From: Streptomyces sp. BV286
Lineage (GTDB): Bacteria > Actinomycetota > Actinomycetes > Streptomycetales > Streptomycetaceae
Length of the DNA stretch: 64,000 bases
Reading direction: 5' to 3'
NCBI RefSeq assembly: GCF_019090165.1
Contig: NZ_JAHRIB010000147.1
Location: 38,530-102,529 of the forward strand
The notes under the pieces were generated by a model. That model was not told the origin of the DNA, did not search any database, and saw only the letters and a list, made by a program, of their open reading frames with translations. Shown here piece after piece: positions 45,369 to 54,450 of this stretch (position 1 is the first letter of the stretch; each line of letters begins with the position of its first letter). The translations under genes were made by a program, and so were the position numbers.

Positions 45369-46619
45369 CTAGCCGGGATAGGGGGGAAATCTCCCGGTCA
45401 GATCCCGCACTTCTTCACGCACGCGACGGCCGGCCGCCTCGTCCCGCAGGGCCGCCGCGAACAGCGCGGCGATCCGGGTCATCTCGGCCTCGCCCATGCC
45501 CTGCGTGGTGACGGCGGCCGTGCCCAGGCGCAGTCCGCGCACGTCGGGGTGGGGCAGCGCACAGGTGTCGAGGACCATTCCGGCGGCGGCGAGACGACCG
45601 CGGGCGGTGCGGCCCTCCACGCCGAGCGGCGCCGGGTCGACGGTCAGCAGGTGGGTGTCGGTGCCTCCGGTGGTGACCGTGAGCCCCTCGGCGGCCAGGC
45701 TCCGCGCGAGCGCCCGCGCGTTCGCGACCACCTGATGGGCGTACGCGGTGAACGCCGGTGTTGCCGCCTCGCCGAACGCGACGGCCTTGGCGGCGATGGT
45801 GTGCATCTGCGCGCCGCCCTGGGTGAAGGGGAAGACCGCCCGGTCCACGCGCTCGGCCAGGTCGCTCCCGCACAGCAGCATTCCGCCGCGCGGTCCGCGC
45901 AGGACCTTGTGCGTGGTCGCACACACGACGTCGGCGTACGGGACCGGGCTGGGCGCCGCTCCCCCGGCGACGAGCCCGATGGGGTGGGCGGCGTCGGCGA
46001 TGAGGTACGCGCCGACCTCGTCCGCCACCTCGCGGAACGCGGCGTAGTCGATGTGCCGGGGGTACGAGATGGACCCGCACACGATGGCCTTCGGGCGGTG
46101 CGTGCGGGCCAGCGCCCGCACCTGCTCGTGGTCGATGAGCCCACTCTCCGGGTCGACGCCGTATCCGACGAAGTCGAACCACCTGCCGGAGAAGTTGGCG
46201 GGCGACCCGTGCGTGAGGTGCCCGCCGTGCGGCAGGCCCATCGCGAGGACGGTGTCACCGGGGCGCAGCAGGGCGGCGTACGCGGCCAGGACGGCCGAAC
46301 TCCCGGAGTGGGACTGCACGTTGGCGTGATCGGCGCCGAAGAGGGCCTTCGCGCGCTCCATGGCGACCCGCTCGGCGACGTCGACCAGTTCGCAGCCGCC
46401 GTGGTGCCGGGCACCGGGATAGCCCTCGGCGTACTTGTTCGCGAGCGGCGAGCCCAGGGCGGCCAGCACGGCCGGTGAGGTGAAGTTCTCGGCGGCGATC
46501 AGCTGCAGCGTCGTCGTCTGCCGCTCCAGCTCGCCGAGGAGGATCTCGGCCAGTTCCGGATCCTGCCGGCCGAGCACGTCGGCCGGCAGCTGACCTTCAA
46601 GGGTGTGTGTGACCGGCAT
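45369..46619 (-). CDS. glyA: Serine hydroxymethyltransferase
   Basis: 416 residues. PLP enzyme of fold type I: QLIAAENFTSPAV, NKYAEGYPGARHHGG, SHSGSSAVLAAYAALLRPGDTVLAM, and Schiff-base Lys in CATTHKVLRGPRGG; IADAAHPIGLVAGG binds the cofactor ring. It makes glycine and methylene-tetrahydrofolate from serine. Divergence in the N-terminal loop and smaller size suggest it is the second glyA of the genome. Minus strand, one of a wall/translation gene run. Confidence 0.92.
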   Translation of the reverse strand: MPVTHTLEGQLPADVLGRQDPELAEILLGELERQTTTLQLIAAENFTSPAVLAALGSPLANKYAEGYPGARHHGGCELVDVAERVAMERAKALFGADHANVQSHSGSSAVLAAYAALLRPGDTVLAMGLPHGGHLTHGSPANFSGRWFDFVGYGVDPESGLIDHEQVRALARTHRPKAIVCGSISYPRHIDYAAFREVADEVGAYLIADAAHPIGLVAGGAAPSPVPYADVVCATTHKVLRGPRGGMLLCGSDLAERVDRAVFPFTQGGAQMHTIAAKAVAFGEAATPAFTAYAHQVVANARALARSLAAEGLTVTTGGTDTHLLTVDPAPLGVEGRTARGRLAAAGMVLDTCALPHPDVRGLRLGTAAVTTQGMGEAEMTRIAALFAAALRDEAAGRRVREEVRDLTGRFPPYPG

Positions 46620-46764
46620 GGCTGACTCCGGACCTCGGCGGGGGGACCTACGTCCAATGTAGAACCGAGTTCTCCGCCGCGCCCGGTGTTACGTCCGAGC
46701 CGGTGTCCCGACCCCCGGCGCGCGCCTCGTGCCGCTCGGCCCCTCGCGTCGTCCCAGGGCCTGG

Positions 46765-47445
46765 TCAGGTGCGCGCGGGCACCCCTGTCAGCGCCGTGAC
46801 CACCGGGTCCAGTGCCTGCTGGATCTCGTCCCCCACCGACCGGAAGAACGGCAGGGGCGCCCCGTACGGGTCGTACACCTCGTCCGCCTCCGCCGTCGGC
46901 GCCAGGAGCCACCCGCGTAGAGCCGCCGCCGCGCGGACCAGTGCCCGTGCGCGCGCGACCATGCCCTCCTCCAGAGGAGGGAGCGTCGCGGGGTCTATGG
47001 CCCGGACCAGACGGGTGAACTCCTTCAGCGTGAAGGTGCGCAGGCCCGCCGAGTGGCCCATGGAGATGACCTGGGCGCGGTGGTCGCGGGTGGCGGTCAG
47101 CACCAGGTCCGCCCTGATGACGTGCTCGTCCAGCAGTTCGCGGCCCACGAAGCCGGAGGGGTCCGCGCCGAAGTCCGCGAGGACCGTCTCCGCGTTGGCC
47201 TCCATGGCGGCGCCCTCGTGCCCCCAGGTGCCGGCGCTCTCCACGATCAGGCCGCCCCACAGGGGGTCGCCGAGACGGTCCGCCAGGGCATGACGGGTCA
47301 GCCGCTCGGTGATCGGCGAGCGGCACACGTTGCCGGTGCTGACGTGGAGGATGCGAAAGAAGGAGTCGCCCGAGGCTCCGTCGCCGTAAGCCCCCGTGTT
47401 CCCCGTCCCCGTGCCTATGCCACGCCCCGCGTCAGGGGCTGTCAA
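46765..47445 (-). CDS. Low-molecular-weight protein-tyrosine-phosphatase-like protein, nucleophile replaced
   Basis: 226 residues from TTG 47445, which overlaps the upstream stop as TTGA and has GAGGTGG upstream; the frame to 47832 is a shadow. The P-loop reads HVSTGNVCRSPITERL where active enzymes have V-C-x-G-N-x-C-R-S, so the catalytic Cys is Ser (AGC codon), while Arg and the second Cys are kept. The general-acid loop VYDPYGAPLPFF is present. Arsenate reductase/LMW-PTP fold. It may bind but not cleave phosphotyrosine, or may act with Ser. The 20-residue Gly-rich N-terminal extension is unusual. Confidence 0.8.
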   Translation of the reverse strand: MTAPDAGRGIGTGTGNTGAYGDGASGDSFFRILHVSTGNVCRSPITERLTRHALADRLGDPLWGGLIVESAGTWGHEGAAMEANAETVLADFGADPSGFVGRELLDEHVIRADLVLTATRDHRAQVISMGHSAGLRTFTLKEFTRLVRAIDPATLPPLEEGMVARARALVRAAAALRGWLLAPTAEADEVYDPYGAPLPFFRSVGDEIQQALDPVVTALTGVPART

Positions 47446-48089
47446 TTCGCCACCTCGAGGTCGGGTACGACCTTTCGCAGCTCCTCGGCCGACAGGGCCC
47501 CCGCACGCAGCAGTACCGGCACCTTGCCCGTCACGTCGACGATCGACGAGGGGACGATGCCGGGGGTGGGGCCGCCGTCCAGGTACACGGAGACGGAGTC
47601 GCCGAGCATCTCCTGCGCGGCGTCGCAGTCCTCGGGGGACGGGTGTCCCGTGAGGTTCGCGGACGAGACGGCCATCGGGCCGACCTCGGTCAGCAGCTCG
47701 ATGGCGACCGGGTGCAGCGGCATGCGCACGGCGACGGTGCCGCGGGTGTCCCCCAGGTCCCACTGGAGCGACGGCTGGTGCTTGGCGACGAGGGTCAGTG
47801 CGCCCGGCCAGAAGGCGTCGACGAGCTCCCACGCCATCTCGGAGAAGTCGGTGACCAGGCCGTGCAGGGTGTTCGGGGAGCCGATGAGGACGGGCGTGGG
47901 CATGCTCCGGCCCCGGCCCTTGGCCTCCAGCAGGTCGGACACGGCCTCCGAGCTGAACGCGTCGGCGCCGATCCCGTACACGGTGTCGGTCGGCAGCACG
48001 ACGAGCTCGCCCCGGCGGACGGCGGACGCGGCCTCACGCAGACCCGTCGAGCGGTCGGTCGCGTCGTTGGTGTCGTATCGCCGTGCCAT
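47442..48089 (-). CDS. L-threonylcarbamoyladenylate synthase (Sua5/YwlC/YrdC)
   Basis: 215 residues. YrdC fold: LVVLPTDTVYGIGADAF, LLEAKGRGRSMPTPVLIGS (KxR motif, here KGRG) and the VAVRMPLHPVA and MAVSSANLTGHPS strands. It makes threonylcarbamoyl-AMP for the t6A37 modification of ANN-decoding tRNAs. It lies directly after prmC, both acting on translation accuracy or termination, and is coupled to the phosphatase-like gene. Confidence 0.92.
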   Translation of the reverse strand: MARRYDTNDATDRSTGLREAASAVRRGELVVLPTDTVYGIGADAFSSEAVSDLLEAKGRGRSMPTPVLIGSPNTLHGLVTDFSEMAWELVDAFWPGALTLVAKHQPSLQWDLGDTRGTVAVRMPLHPVAIELLTEVGPMAVSSANLTGHPSPEDCDAAQEMLGDSVSVYLDGGPTPGIVPSSIVDVTGKVPVLLRAGALSAEELRKVVPDLEVAN

Positions 48090-48173
48090 ATCAGCAAGCC
48101 TCCTCGAACACGCGGGCCCCGTTGGCCGCGCGTCTAACGATGTCCACGTCGTCCACGCAAGAAGTCGCCGCGG

Positions 48174-49055
48174 TCATGGCATCGCCCTGCGGGCGGTCGC
48201 GAACCGCGGCCGGTTGTTGAGGTCGGGGTGGTCGGCCGCGTCGGCCCAGCCCCGCTCCTCGGTGAAGATCCACGGCACCTGTCCGCCCTGGGTGTCCGCG
48301 TGCTCGACGACGACGACACCGCCGGGCCGCAGCAGCCGGTGCGCGGTGCGTTCCAGGCCGCGGATCAGGTCGAGGCCGTCCTCCCCCGAGAACAGGGCGA
48401 GTTCGGGATCGTGGTCCCGGGCCTCCGGAGCGACGTACTCCCATTCCGTGAGCGGGATGTACGGCGGGTTGGAGATGACGAGGTCCACCTGGCCGTCGAG
48501 GTCGGGGAAGGCGTCCAGCGCGTCCCCCTGGCGCAGGTCGACCCTGGACCCCTCGACGTTCTTACGGGTCCACCGCAGGGCGTCCTCGGACAGCTCGACG
48601 GCGTGCACGCGGGAGCGCGGCACCTCCTGCGCGAGGGCGAGCGCGATGGCGCCCGACCCGGTGCACAGGTCGACGATCAGCGGCTCCACGACGTCCATCG
48701 CACGGACGGCGTCTATGGCCCAGCCGACGACCGACTCGGTCTCCGGCCGGGGCACGAACACGCCTGGCCCGACCTGGAGTTCCAGGTAGCGGAAGTAGGC
48801 CCGTCCGGTGATGTGCTGGAGCGGTTCGCGGGCCTCGCGGCGCGCGATCGTCTCCCAGTACCGGGCGTCGAAGTCGGAGTCCTTGACGGTGTGCAGCTCG
48901 CCCCGCTTCACGCCGTGCACGAACGCGGCGAGCTCCTCGGCGTCGTTGCGCGGCGAGGGCACGCCGGCGTCGGCCAGCCGCTGGGTGGCCTGGGCCACTT
49001 CCGCGAGCAGCACTCCGCGGGGGTTTGGGGTTCGCCCCCCAAAATGTTGCTGCAC
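48174..49055 (-). CDS. prmC: Peptide chain release factor N5-glutamine methyltransferase
   Basis: 293 residues from GTG 49055 with GGAGG seven bases upstream. N-terminal helical domain for release-factor recognition, SAM-binding VDLCTGSGAIALALA, and the signature VISNPPYIPL. It methylates the Gln of the GGQ motif in RF1 and RF2. The substrate gene prfA is directly upstream. Confidence 0.95.
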   Translation of the reverse strand: MQQHFGGRTPNPRGVLLAEVAQATQRLADAGVPSPRNDAEELAAFVHGVKRGELHTVKDSDFDARYWETIARREAREPLQHITGRAYFRYLELQVGPGVFVPRPETESVVGWAIDAVRAMDVVEPLIVDLCTGSGAIALALAQEVPRSRVHAVELSEDALRWTRKNVEGSRVDLRQGDALDAFPDLDGQVDLVISNPPYIPLTEWEYVAPEARDHDPELALFSGEDGLDLIRGLERTAHRLLRPGGVVVVEHADTQGGQVPWIFTEERGWADAADHPDLNNRPRFATARRAMP

Positions 49056-49122
49056 GCTGGTCCTCCGGGCTGAGCTGTTGTCCGTCGAGCGGATGGGTAG
49101 TGCGGCTGTGCTGGTGCGCTTC

Positions 49123-50199
49123 CTAGGCCGCGGCGAGCTTGGCCGCCGAGTCGGCGTCCACGCAGGCCTGGATCACCGAGTCGAGGTCACCGTCGAGGAC
49201 CTGGTCCAAGTTGTACGCCTTGAAGCCGACGCGGTGGTCCGAGATGCGGTTCTCCGGGAAGTTGTACGTACGGATCTTCTCGGAGCGGTCGACGGTGCGG
49301 ACCTGGCTGCGGCGGGCGTCGGCGGCCTTGCTCTCCGCCTCCTCCTGGGCCGCGGCCAGCAGCCTGGAGCGCAGGATACGCATCGCCTGCTCCTTGTTCT
49401 GCAGCTGGCTCTTCTCGTTCTGGCAGGAGGCGACGACCCCGGTGGGAACGTGCGTGATGCGCACGGCGGAGTCGGTCGTGTTGACGGACTGGCCGCCGGG
49501 CCCGGAGGAGCGGTAGACGTCGATCCGCAGGTCGTTGGCGAGGATCTCGACGTCGACCTCCTCGGCCTCGGGCGTGACGAGCACACCGGCGGCGGAGGTG
49601 TGGATGCGGCCCTGCGACTCGGTGGAGGGCACCCGCTGCACGCGGTGCACGCCGCCCTCGTACTTCATCCGGGCCCAGACACCCTGGCCGGGCTCGGTGG
49701 CACCCTGGCCGCCCTTGGTCTTCACCGCGACCTGGACGTCCTTGTAGCCGCCGAGCTCGGACTCGGTGGAGTCGATGATCTCGGTCTTCCAGCCGACCCG
49801 CTCGGCGTACCGCAGGTACATGCGCAGGAGGTCGCCGGCGAACAGGGCCGACTCGTCGCCGCCCGCGCCCGCCTTGATCTCGAGGATGACGTCCTTGTCG
49901 TCGCTGGGGTCCCGCGGGACCAACAGCAGCCGGAGCTTCTCGGTGAGCTCCTCGCGCTGCTTCTCCAGCTCCTTCACCTCGGCGGCGAAGTCGGGGTCGT
50001 CGGCGACGAACCCCTTCGCCGTCTCGATGTCGTCCCCGGTCTGCTTCCAGGAGCGGTACGTCGCGACGATCGGAGTCAGCTCGGCATAACGCTTGTTGAG
50101 CTTGCGCGCGTTGGCCTGGTCGGCGTGGACCGACGGGTCAGCGAGCTTCTTCTCCAGATCGGCGTGCTCGCCGATGAGTTCCTCGACCGCCTCGAACAT
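49123..50199 (-). CDS. prfA: Peptide chain release factor 1
   Basis: 358 residues from ATG 50199, with GGAG six bases upstream; a TTG at 50211 is less likely. Codon-recognition domain, the anticodon-like PxT loop (STESQGRIHTSA region), and catalytic SSGPGGQSVNTTDSAVRITHVPTG with GGQ. It recognises UAA and UAG. Next to prmC, its methylase. Upstream are a terminator and a palindromic element. Confidence 0.96.
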   Translation of the reverse strand: MFEAVEELIGEHADLEKKLADPSVHADQANARKLNKRYAELTPIVATYRSWKQTGDDIETAKGFVADDPDFAAEVKELEKQREELTEKLRLLLVPRDPSDDKDVILEIKAGAGGDESALFAGDLLRMYLRYAERVGWKTEIIDSTESELGGYKDVQVAVKTKGGQGATEPGQGVWARMKYEGGVHRVQRVPSTESQGRIHTSAAGVLVTPEAEEVDVEILANDLRIDVYRSSGPGGQSVNTTDSAVRITHVPTGVVASCQNEKSQLQNKEQAMRILRSRLLAAAQEEAESKAADARRSQVRTVDRSEKIRTYNFPENRISDHRVGFKAYNLDQVLDGDLDSVIQACVDADSAAKLAAA

Positions 50200-50255
50200 C
50201 TCCGGCTCCAATGGGCTGCCCCCGGCTCGTCACGGGCTCGGGGACGTAGGTACGG

Positions 50256-50300
50256 CTTGGGGGTTCCCCCCGCTCGATCGGAGTCGAGAGCTCGGGGGAG
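50256..50300. repeat. Palindromic GC-rich element between prfA and rpmE
   Basis: GGGGGTTCCCCCCGCTCGA, then a TCGAGAGCTCGGGGG arm: an imperfect long inverted repeat. From memory, elements of the form CCCCC-GCTCGA...TCGAGAGC-GGGGG recur in Streptomyces intergenic DNA. Only this one copy was seen in the window. Confidence 0.5.
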
Positions 50301-50315
50301 GGGGCTGCACCGCAA

Positions 50316-50363
50316 AGCGCCGGTCCCGGCGCCCCCTGGTCGGAGGCGCCGGAGACCGGCGCT
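50316..50363 (-). terminator. rpmE terminator
   Basis: An 18- to 19-base imperfect stem (AGCGCCGGTC-CCGGCGCC with GGCGCCGG-AGACCGGCGCT, one bulge) lying just after the rpmE stop. It insulates rpmE from prfA. Confidence 0.75.
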
Positions 50364-50372
50364 GCGAGCTCG

Positions 50373-50600
50373 CTACTTGCTGTCAGCGGCAGCCTTGGCC
50401 TTGCCGAAGCGGGCCTCGAAGCGGGCCACACGGCCACCGGTGTCGAGGATCTTCTGCTTGCCCGTGTAGAACGGGTGGCACTCGGAGCAGACCTCGGCGC
50501 GGACGGTGCCGCTGGAGATCGTGCTGCGGGTGGTGAACGACGCGCCACAGGTGCAGCTGACCTGCGTCTCGACGTACTCGGGGTGGATGTCGCGCTTCAA
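50373..50600 (-). CDS. rpmE: 50S ribosomal protein bL31 (zinc-binding form)
   Basis: 75 residues from TTG 50600 with AGGAGA four bases upstream; the longer frame to 51536 is a shadow. LKRDIHPEYVETQVSCTCGASFTTRST and CSECHPFYTGKQK carry the four Cys residues (two C-x-C/C-x2-C pairs) of the C+ form, which is replaced by a Cys-less paralogue under zinc starvation in Streptomyces (Zur control). No Zur box was found upstream, as expected for the zinc-requiring form. Confidence 0.93.
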   Translation of the reverse strand: MKRDIHPEYVETQVSCTCGASFTTRSTISSGTVRAEVCSECHPFYTGKQKILDTGGRVARFEARFGKAKAAADSK

Positions 50601-50777
50601 GGTGTCTCCTAGTTTCGGGAGGGCGCCGGGTCGCCGCCGCGGGATGCGGGTGCGTGAACCGGGGCCGACTGTCCAGTCTGCCAGGACTGGTGCCATCTCC
50701 CAAAACCGGGGGACGGCGTCAGGTATTCCCCGGGGGTGGGAGTGGTGCGCCCCGGGGTGCCCGAGTGCCGTCGTGGG

Positions 50778-50808
50778 CGGGTACGGGCCCGGTGCGGGCC
50801 CGTACCCG
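50778..50808 (-). terminator. lytR-type gene terminator
   Basis: A perfect 13-bp stem (CGGGTACGGGCCC and its complement) with loop GGTGC, 35 bases after the lytR stop on the minus strand. Confidence 0.8.
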
Positions 50809-50842
50809 GCGGTCGTGCGGTGTGCCCGTGCCCCCAGCGGGA

Positions 50843-51979
50843 CTAGGAGGCGATCACGCCCTTGGCGTCGCCGCTCGCCGTCTTCTCGGTCGCCGACTTC
50901 GGGATCGCCCGGTCGTTCTTCAGGGCGTCCCAGACCAGCTCGGCCTTGGTCTTCTGCAGGAGGACGCGGTTCGCGTCGGCCGGGTCGTACTGGACCGGCA
51001 TCGTGACCATGTTCATCTTCGAGGAGCTGATCCCCTTGAGCCCGCCCGCGAACGACGCCAGGTCCTTGACCGAGTCGAGGTCGGAGTCGGTGGTGACCGT
51101 CTTCGTCGCGGTGTCGGCGAGGTCGTACAGCTTCGTCGGGCTGGTCAGCACGCCGATGTCCTTGACCTGGTTGACGAGGGCCTTGATGAACGCCTGCTGG
51201 AGCTGGATGCGGCCGAGGTCGGAGCCGTCGCCGACGCCGTGGCGTGTACGCACCAGGCCGAGCGCCTGCTTGCCGGTGAGCCGGTGCGTGCCGGCCTCCA
51301 GGTCGAGGTGGCTCTCCTTGTCGGTGATGTTCTTGGTCGTGGTGACCTCGACACCGCCGAGCTCGTCGATCAGCTTCTGGAAGCCGCTGAAGTCGACCTC
51401 CAGGTAGTGGTCCATGCGGATGCCGGTCATCGACTCGACGGTCTTCACGGCGCAGGCGGCGCCGCCTGTCGAGTACGCCGAGTTGAACATCGCCAGGGAC
51501 GCGGCGTCGTGCTTGACGCCCTGGCTGTCGGTGCACTCGGGCCGGGGCACGAGGGTGTCGCGGGGTATGGAGACCACGCTGGCCTTCTTGTGGCCCTCGT
51601 AGACGTGCACGATCATCGCCGTGTCCGAGCGGGCGCTGCCGTCGTCGATGCCGCCGCCGAGCTTCTTGTTGCTGCCGGAGCGGGTGTCGGAGCCGAGTAC
51701 GAGGATGTCCTGCGAGCCGTTGTCGACGTCCAGGGGCCGGTCGGTGCCGAGTGCCTGGTTGATGTCGACGCTCTTGATGTTGTCGTTGAGGCTGAAGTAC
51801 AGGTACCCGAGGCCGGTACCGCCCAGGACGAGGACGCCCGCAGCGGACCAGGCTGTGACGAGGAGAGCCTTGTGGCGCCTGCTGCGCGGCTTGCGGCGGC
51901 GGCCGGGGGCGCGGTGGCGCGGGGCGGTGGTGCCGGAATCGTCCGGGGTACCGGGTTCCGGAATGCTCTCGGCAGACAT
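50843..51979 (-). CDS. LytR-CpsA-Psr family envelope protein
   Basis: 378 residues. Short basic cytoplasmic N-terminus, one transmembrane helix (about 40-62), then a periplasmic LCP domain: ILVLGSDTRSG, GSARSDTAMIVHV, VSIPRDTLVPRPE, and FSGFQKLIDELGGVEV, with conserved Arg and Asp for polyprenyl-pyrophosphate binding. LCP enzymes attach teichoic acids or other glycopolymers to peptidoglycan, which fits the WecA/TagO-type enzyme nearby. Separated from rho by a 380-bp gap with promoter and terminator. Confidence 0.92.
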   Translation of the reverse strand: MSAESIPEPGTPDDSGTTAPRHRAPGRRRKPRSRRHKALLVTAWSAAGVLVLGGTGLGYLYFSLNDNIKSVDINQALGTDRPLDVDNGSQDILVLGSDTRSGSNKKLGGGIDDGSARSDTAMIVHVYEGHKKASVVSIPRDTLVPRPECTDSQGVKHDAASLAMFNSAYSTGGAACAVKTVESMTGIRMDHYLEVDFSGFQKLIDELGGVEVTTTKNITDKESHLDLEAGTHRLTGKQALGLVRTRHGVGDGSDLGRIQLQQAFIKALVNQVKDIGVLTSPTKLYDLADTATKTVTTDSDLDSVKDLASFAGGLKGISSSKMNMVTMPVQYDPADANRVLLQKTKAELVWDALKNDRAIPKSATEKTASGDAKGVIAS

Positions 51980-52359
51980 GTGCTCCTCAGTCCTCGCTGG
52001 CTCGGTTACCCCCTGCGGTCAGGGTCAGGCGTGGTCAAGTGCCGTGACGTCTCTGTCAGGACCCGTCTGTTCAGACGTTGAAACCGAAAAAAGGGTTGCA
52101 CAACACGCTGTGACCGTACGGTGCCCCGATGGCGACGGTGAGTGAGCGGCGCAGGCGGCCACCGGCGGCTCACCTGCGCTTTCGGGGGCGGACGCGATCG
52201 TTCCCACGCCCCGTGACGCCCTTCACACCTGTGGTGAAGGTCTCGCGTGCGGCCCTTCCGTTCGCGGCTGTTCCCGGCCCGCCGCAACGCGAAGGGCCGC
52301 CCCCGTGTGACGGGGACGGCCCTTCGCGGTACAGCTGTCCGGCCGAGCCGGCTGCGACC
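51980..52359. other. rho / lytR intergenic region
   Basis: 380 bp. The left part (51980-52130) holds the lytR promoter with an AT-rich GAAAAAAGGGTTG patch; the right part contains the rho terminator (52289-52327). No gene seen. Confidence 0.5.
52289..52327 (-). terminator. rho terminator
   Basis: Outer 11-bp stem GCGAAGGGCCG with its complement, plus an inner CCCCG/CGGGG stem around TGTGA. About 30 bases after the rho stop on the minus strand. Confidence 0.8.
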
Positions 52360-54450
52360 TCAGTCGTTGCCGTTGCCCGGCATCGGCGTCGTCTTCTGGA
52401 TCTGCAGCAGGAACTCGGCGTTCGACTTCGTCTGCTTCATCTTGTCGAGCAGCAGCTCGATCGCCTGCTGCTGGTCGAGCGCGTGCAGCACGCGACGCAG
52501 CTTCCAGGTGATGGCGAGCTCGTCGCTGCCGAGCAGGAGCTCTTCCTTACGGGTACCGGACGCGTCGACGTCCACCGCCGGGAAGACACGCTTGTCGGCG
52601 AGCTTGCGGTCGAGCTTGAGCTCGGCGTTGCCGGTGCCCTTGAACTCCTCGAAGATGACCTCGTCCATGCGCGAGCCGGTGTCGACGAGCGCGGTGGCCA
52701 GGATCGTCAGCGAGCCGCCGTCCTCGATGTTGCGCGCGGCACCGAAGAAGCGCTTCGGCGGGTAGAGCGCGGTCGAGTCGACACCACCGGACAGGATGCG
52801 GCCGGAGGCCGGGGCGGCGAGGTTGTACGCACGGCCCAGACGCGTGATCGAGTCGAGCAGCACGACGACGTCGTGGCCCAGCTCCACCAGGCGCTTGGCA
52901 CGCTCGATGGCGAGCTCGGCGACCGTGGTGTGGTCCTCGGCGGGGCGGTCGAAGGTCGAGGAGATGACCTCGCCCTTCACCGACCGCTGCATGTCGGTGA
53001 CCTCTTCCGGACGCTCGTCGACCAGGACGACCATCAGGTGGCACTCGGGGTTGTTGTGCGTGATCGCGTTGGCGATCGCCTGCATGATCATGGTCTTGCC
53101 GGTCTTCGGCGGGGCCACGATCAGACCTCGCTGGCCCTTGCCGATCGGCGCGACGAGGTCGATGATGCGGGTCGTCAGCACGCCCGGGTCGGTCTCCAGA
53201 CGGAGCCGGTCCTGCGGGTAAAGGGGCGTCAGCTTGTTGAACTCGGGCCGCCCGCGCCCGGATTCGGCAGCCATGCCGTTCGCCGAGTCGAGGCGGACCA
53301 GCGCGTTGAACTTCTCGCGGCGCTCGCCGTCCTTGGGCTGGCGCACCGCGCCGGTGACGTGGTCACCCTTGCGCAGACCGTTCTTGCGGACCTGGGCGAG
53401 GGAGACGTACACGTCGTTCGGCCCCGGCAGGTAGCCCGAGGTGCGGATGAACGCGTAGTTGTCGAGGATGTCCAGGATGCCCGCGACGGGGATCAGGACG
53501 TCGTCGTCGGCGACCTGCGGCTCGTTGGGGCCGAACTCCTCGCGGCCACGGCGGCCACGGCGGTCCCGGTAACGACCGCGGCGGCCGCGGCGGCCACCCT
53601 CGAAGTCGTCGTCGTCCTGCGGGCCGTTGTCACGCTGGCGGTCCTGACGGTCCTGACGGCCGCCGCCCTGCTGCTGCCGGTCCTGACGGTCCTGGCGCTG
53701 CTGGTTGCCGCCGCCCTGGCCACCCTGACCGCCCTGGCCACCCTGCTGCTCGTCGCTCTTGCCACGGCGGTCGCGGTCGCGGCCACCACGGTCACGGTCG
53801 CCGCGCTCACCACGGTCGCCGCGGTCACGACGGTCGCGGCGGCCCTGACGGCCGTCGGCACCGCCGTCCGAGGCGTCTCCCTGGGACTGTGCGGGCGTCT
53901 CGGCCTTCGGCTCGCTCTTCGCCTCGGCGGTGACCGTCTCGGGGCTGCCCGCGTCGGCGGTCGAGCGCCGCCGGCGGCGCTCGACCGGGGCGTCGTCTCC
54001 CCCACGGTCGGCTTCGCTCGCGCGGGAGGGGCCGCCGTCGGGCTGGCCCGGAATCTCGATCTGCTGCTGTGCCACGGCCTTCTCGGCCTTGGCGTCCGCC
54101 TTCTTGTCGGCGGCGGAGGCGGCCTCGTCACCCGTACGAGCCTTCGAGGTGGCCCGGCGCTTGGGCTTCGTCTCGGTGGCGTCCGCGGTGGAGGACGCGG
54201 CCTTGGCCGGGGTACCCCCACCCTGCGCCTCCTTGATGACCTCGATCAGCTGGCTCTTGCGCATCCGCGCGGTGCCCCTGATGCCGAGGCCGGATGCGAC
54301 CTGCTGCAGCTCGGCCAGCACCATGCCCTCGAGGCCGGTACCGCGGCGCCGACGGGAGCCGGCACCGGTGGCAGGCGCGGAGGCGTCCGTGGCGGGCGCG
54401 GCAGCGGTCTCCTCGACACGTGCGCCCATCAGATCGGTGGTGTCGCTCAC
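52360..54450 (-). CDS. rho: Transcription termination factor Rho, actinobacterial long form
   Basis: 696 residues from GTG 54450 with AAGGA upstream. Rho_N about 38-78, then an unusual 230-residue insert (about 80-310) rich in Arg, Asp, Gly and Gln, including RDRRDRGDRGERGDRDR runs, then the cold-shock RNA-binding domain and the ATPase (PPKTGKT P-loop, Q-loop and R-loop). E. coli Rho lacks the insert (419 residues). The insert is common in high-GC Rho and can extend RNA binding. It forms a hexameric RNA-DNA helicase that ends transcription. Confidence 0.95.
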   Translation of the reverse strand: MSDTTDLMGARVEETAAAPATDASAPATGAGSRRRRGTGLEGMVLAELQQVASGLGIRGTARMRKSQLIEVIKEAQGGGTPAKAASSTADATETKPKRRATSKARTGDEAASAADKKADAKAEKAVAQQQIEIPGQPDGGPSRASEADRGGDDAPVERRRRRSTADAGSPETVTAEAKSEPKAETPAQSQGDASDGGADGRQGRRDRRDRGDRGERGDRDRGGRDRDRRGKSDEQQGGQGGQGGQGGGNQQRQDRQDRQQQGGGRQDRQDRQRDNGPQDDDDFEGGRRGRRGRYRDRRGRRGREEFGPNEPQVADDDVLIPVAGILDILDNYAFIRTSGYLPGPNDVYVSLAQVRKNGLRKGDHVTGAVRQPKDGERREKFNALVRLDSANGMAAESGRGRPEFNKLTPLYPQDRLRLETDPGVLTTRIIDLVAPIGKGQRGLIVAPPKTGKTMIMQAIANAITHNNPECHLMVVLVDERPEEVTDMQRSVKGEVISSTFDRPAEDHTTVAELAIERAKRLVELGHDVVVLLDSITRLGRAYNLAAPASGRILSGGVDSTALYPPKRFFGAARNIEDGGSLTILATALVDTGSRMDEVIFEEFKGTGNAELKLDRKLADKRVFPAVDVDASGTRKEELLLGSDELAITWKLRRVLHALDQQQAIELLLDKMKQTKSNAEFLLQIQKTTPMPGNGND

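Noticed and set aside
46765..47832. Longer start for the phosphatase-like gene at 47832
   Set aside because: The extension overlaps the Sua5 gene in another frame; TTG 47445 with GAGGTGG and TTGA overlap is better supported.
53493..54221. Antisense and out-of-frame open frames over the rho insertion region
   Set aside because: Produced by the GC-biased Arg/Gly/Asp codons of the Rho insert; no family signature.
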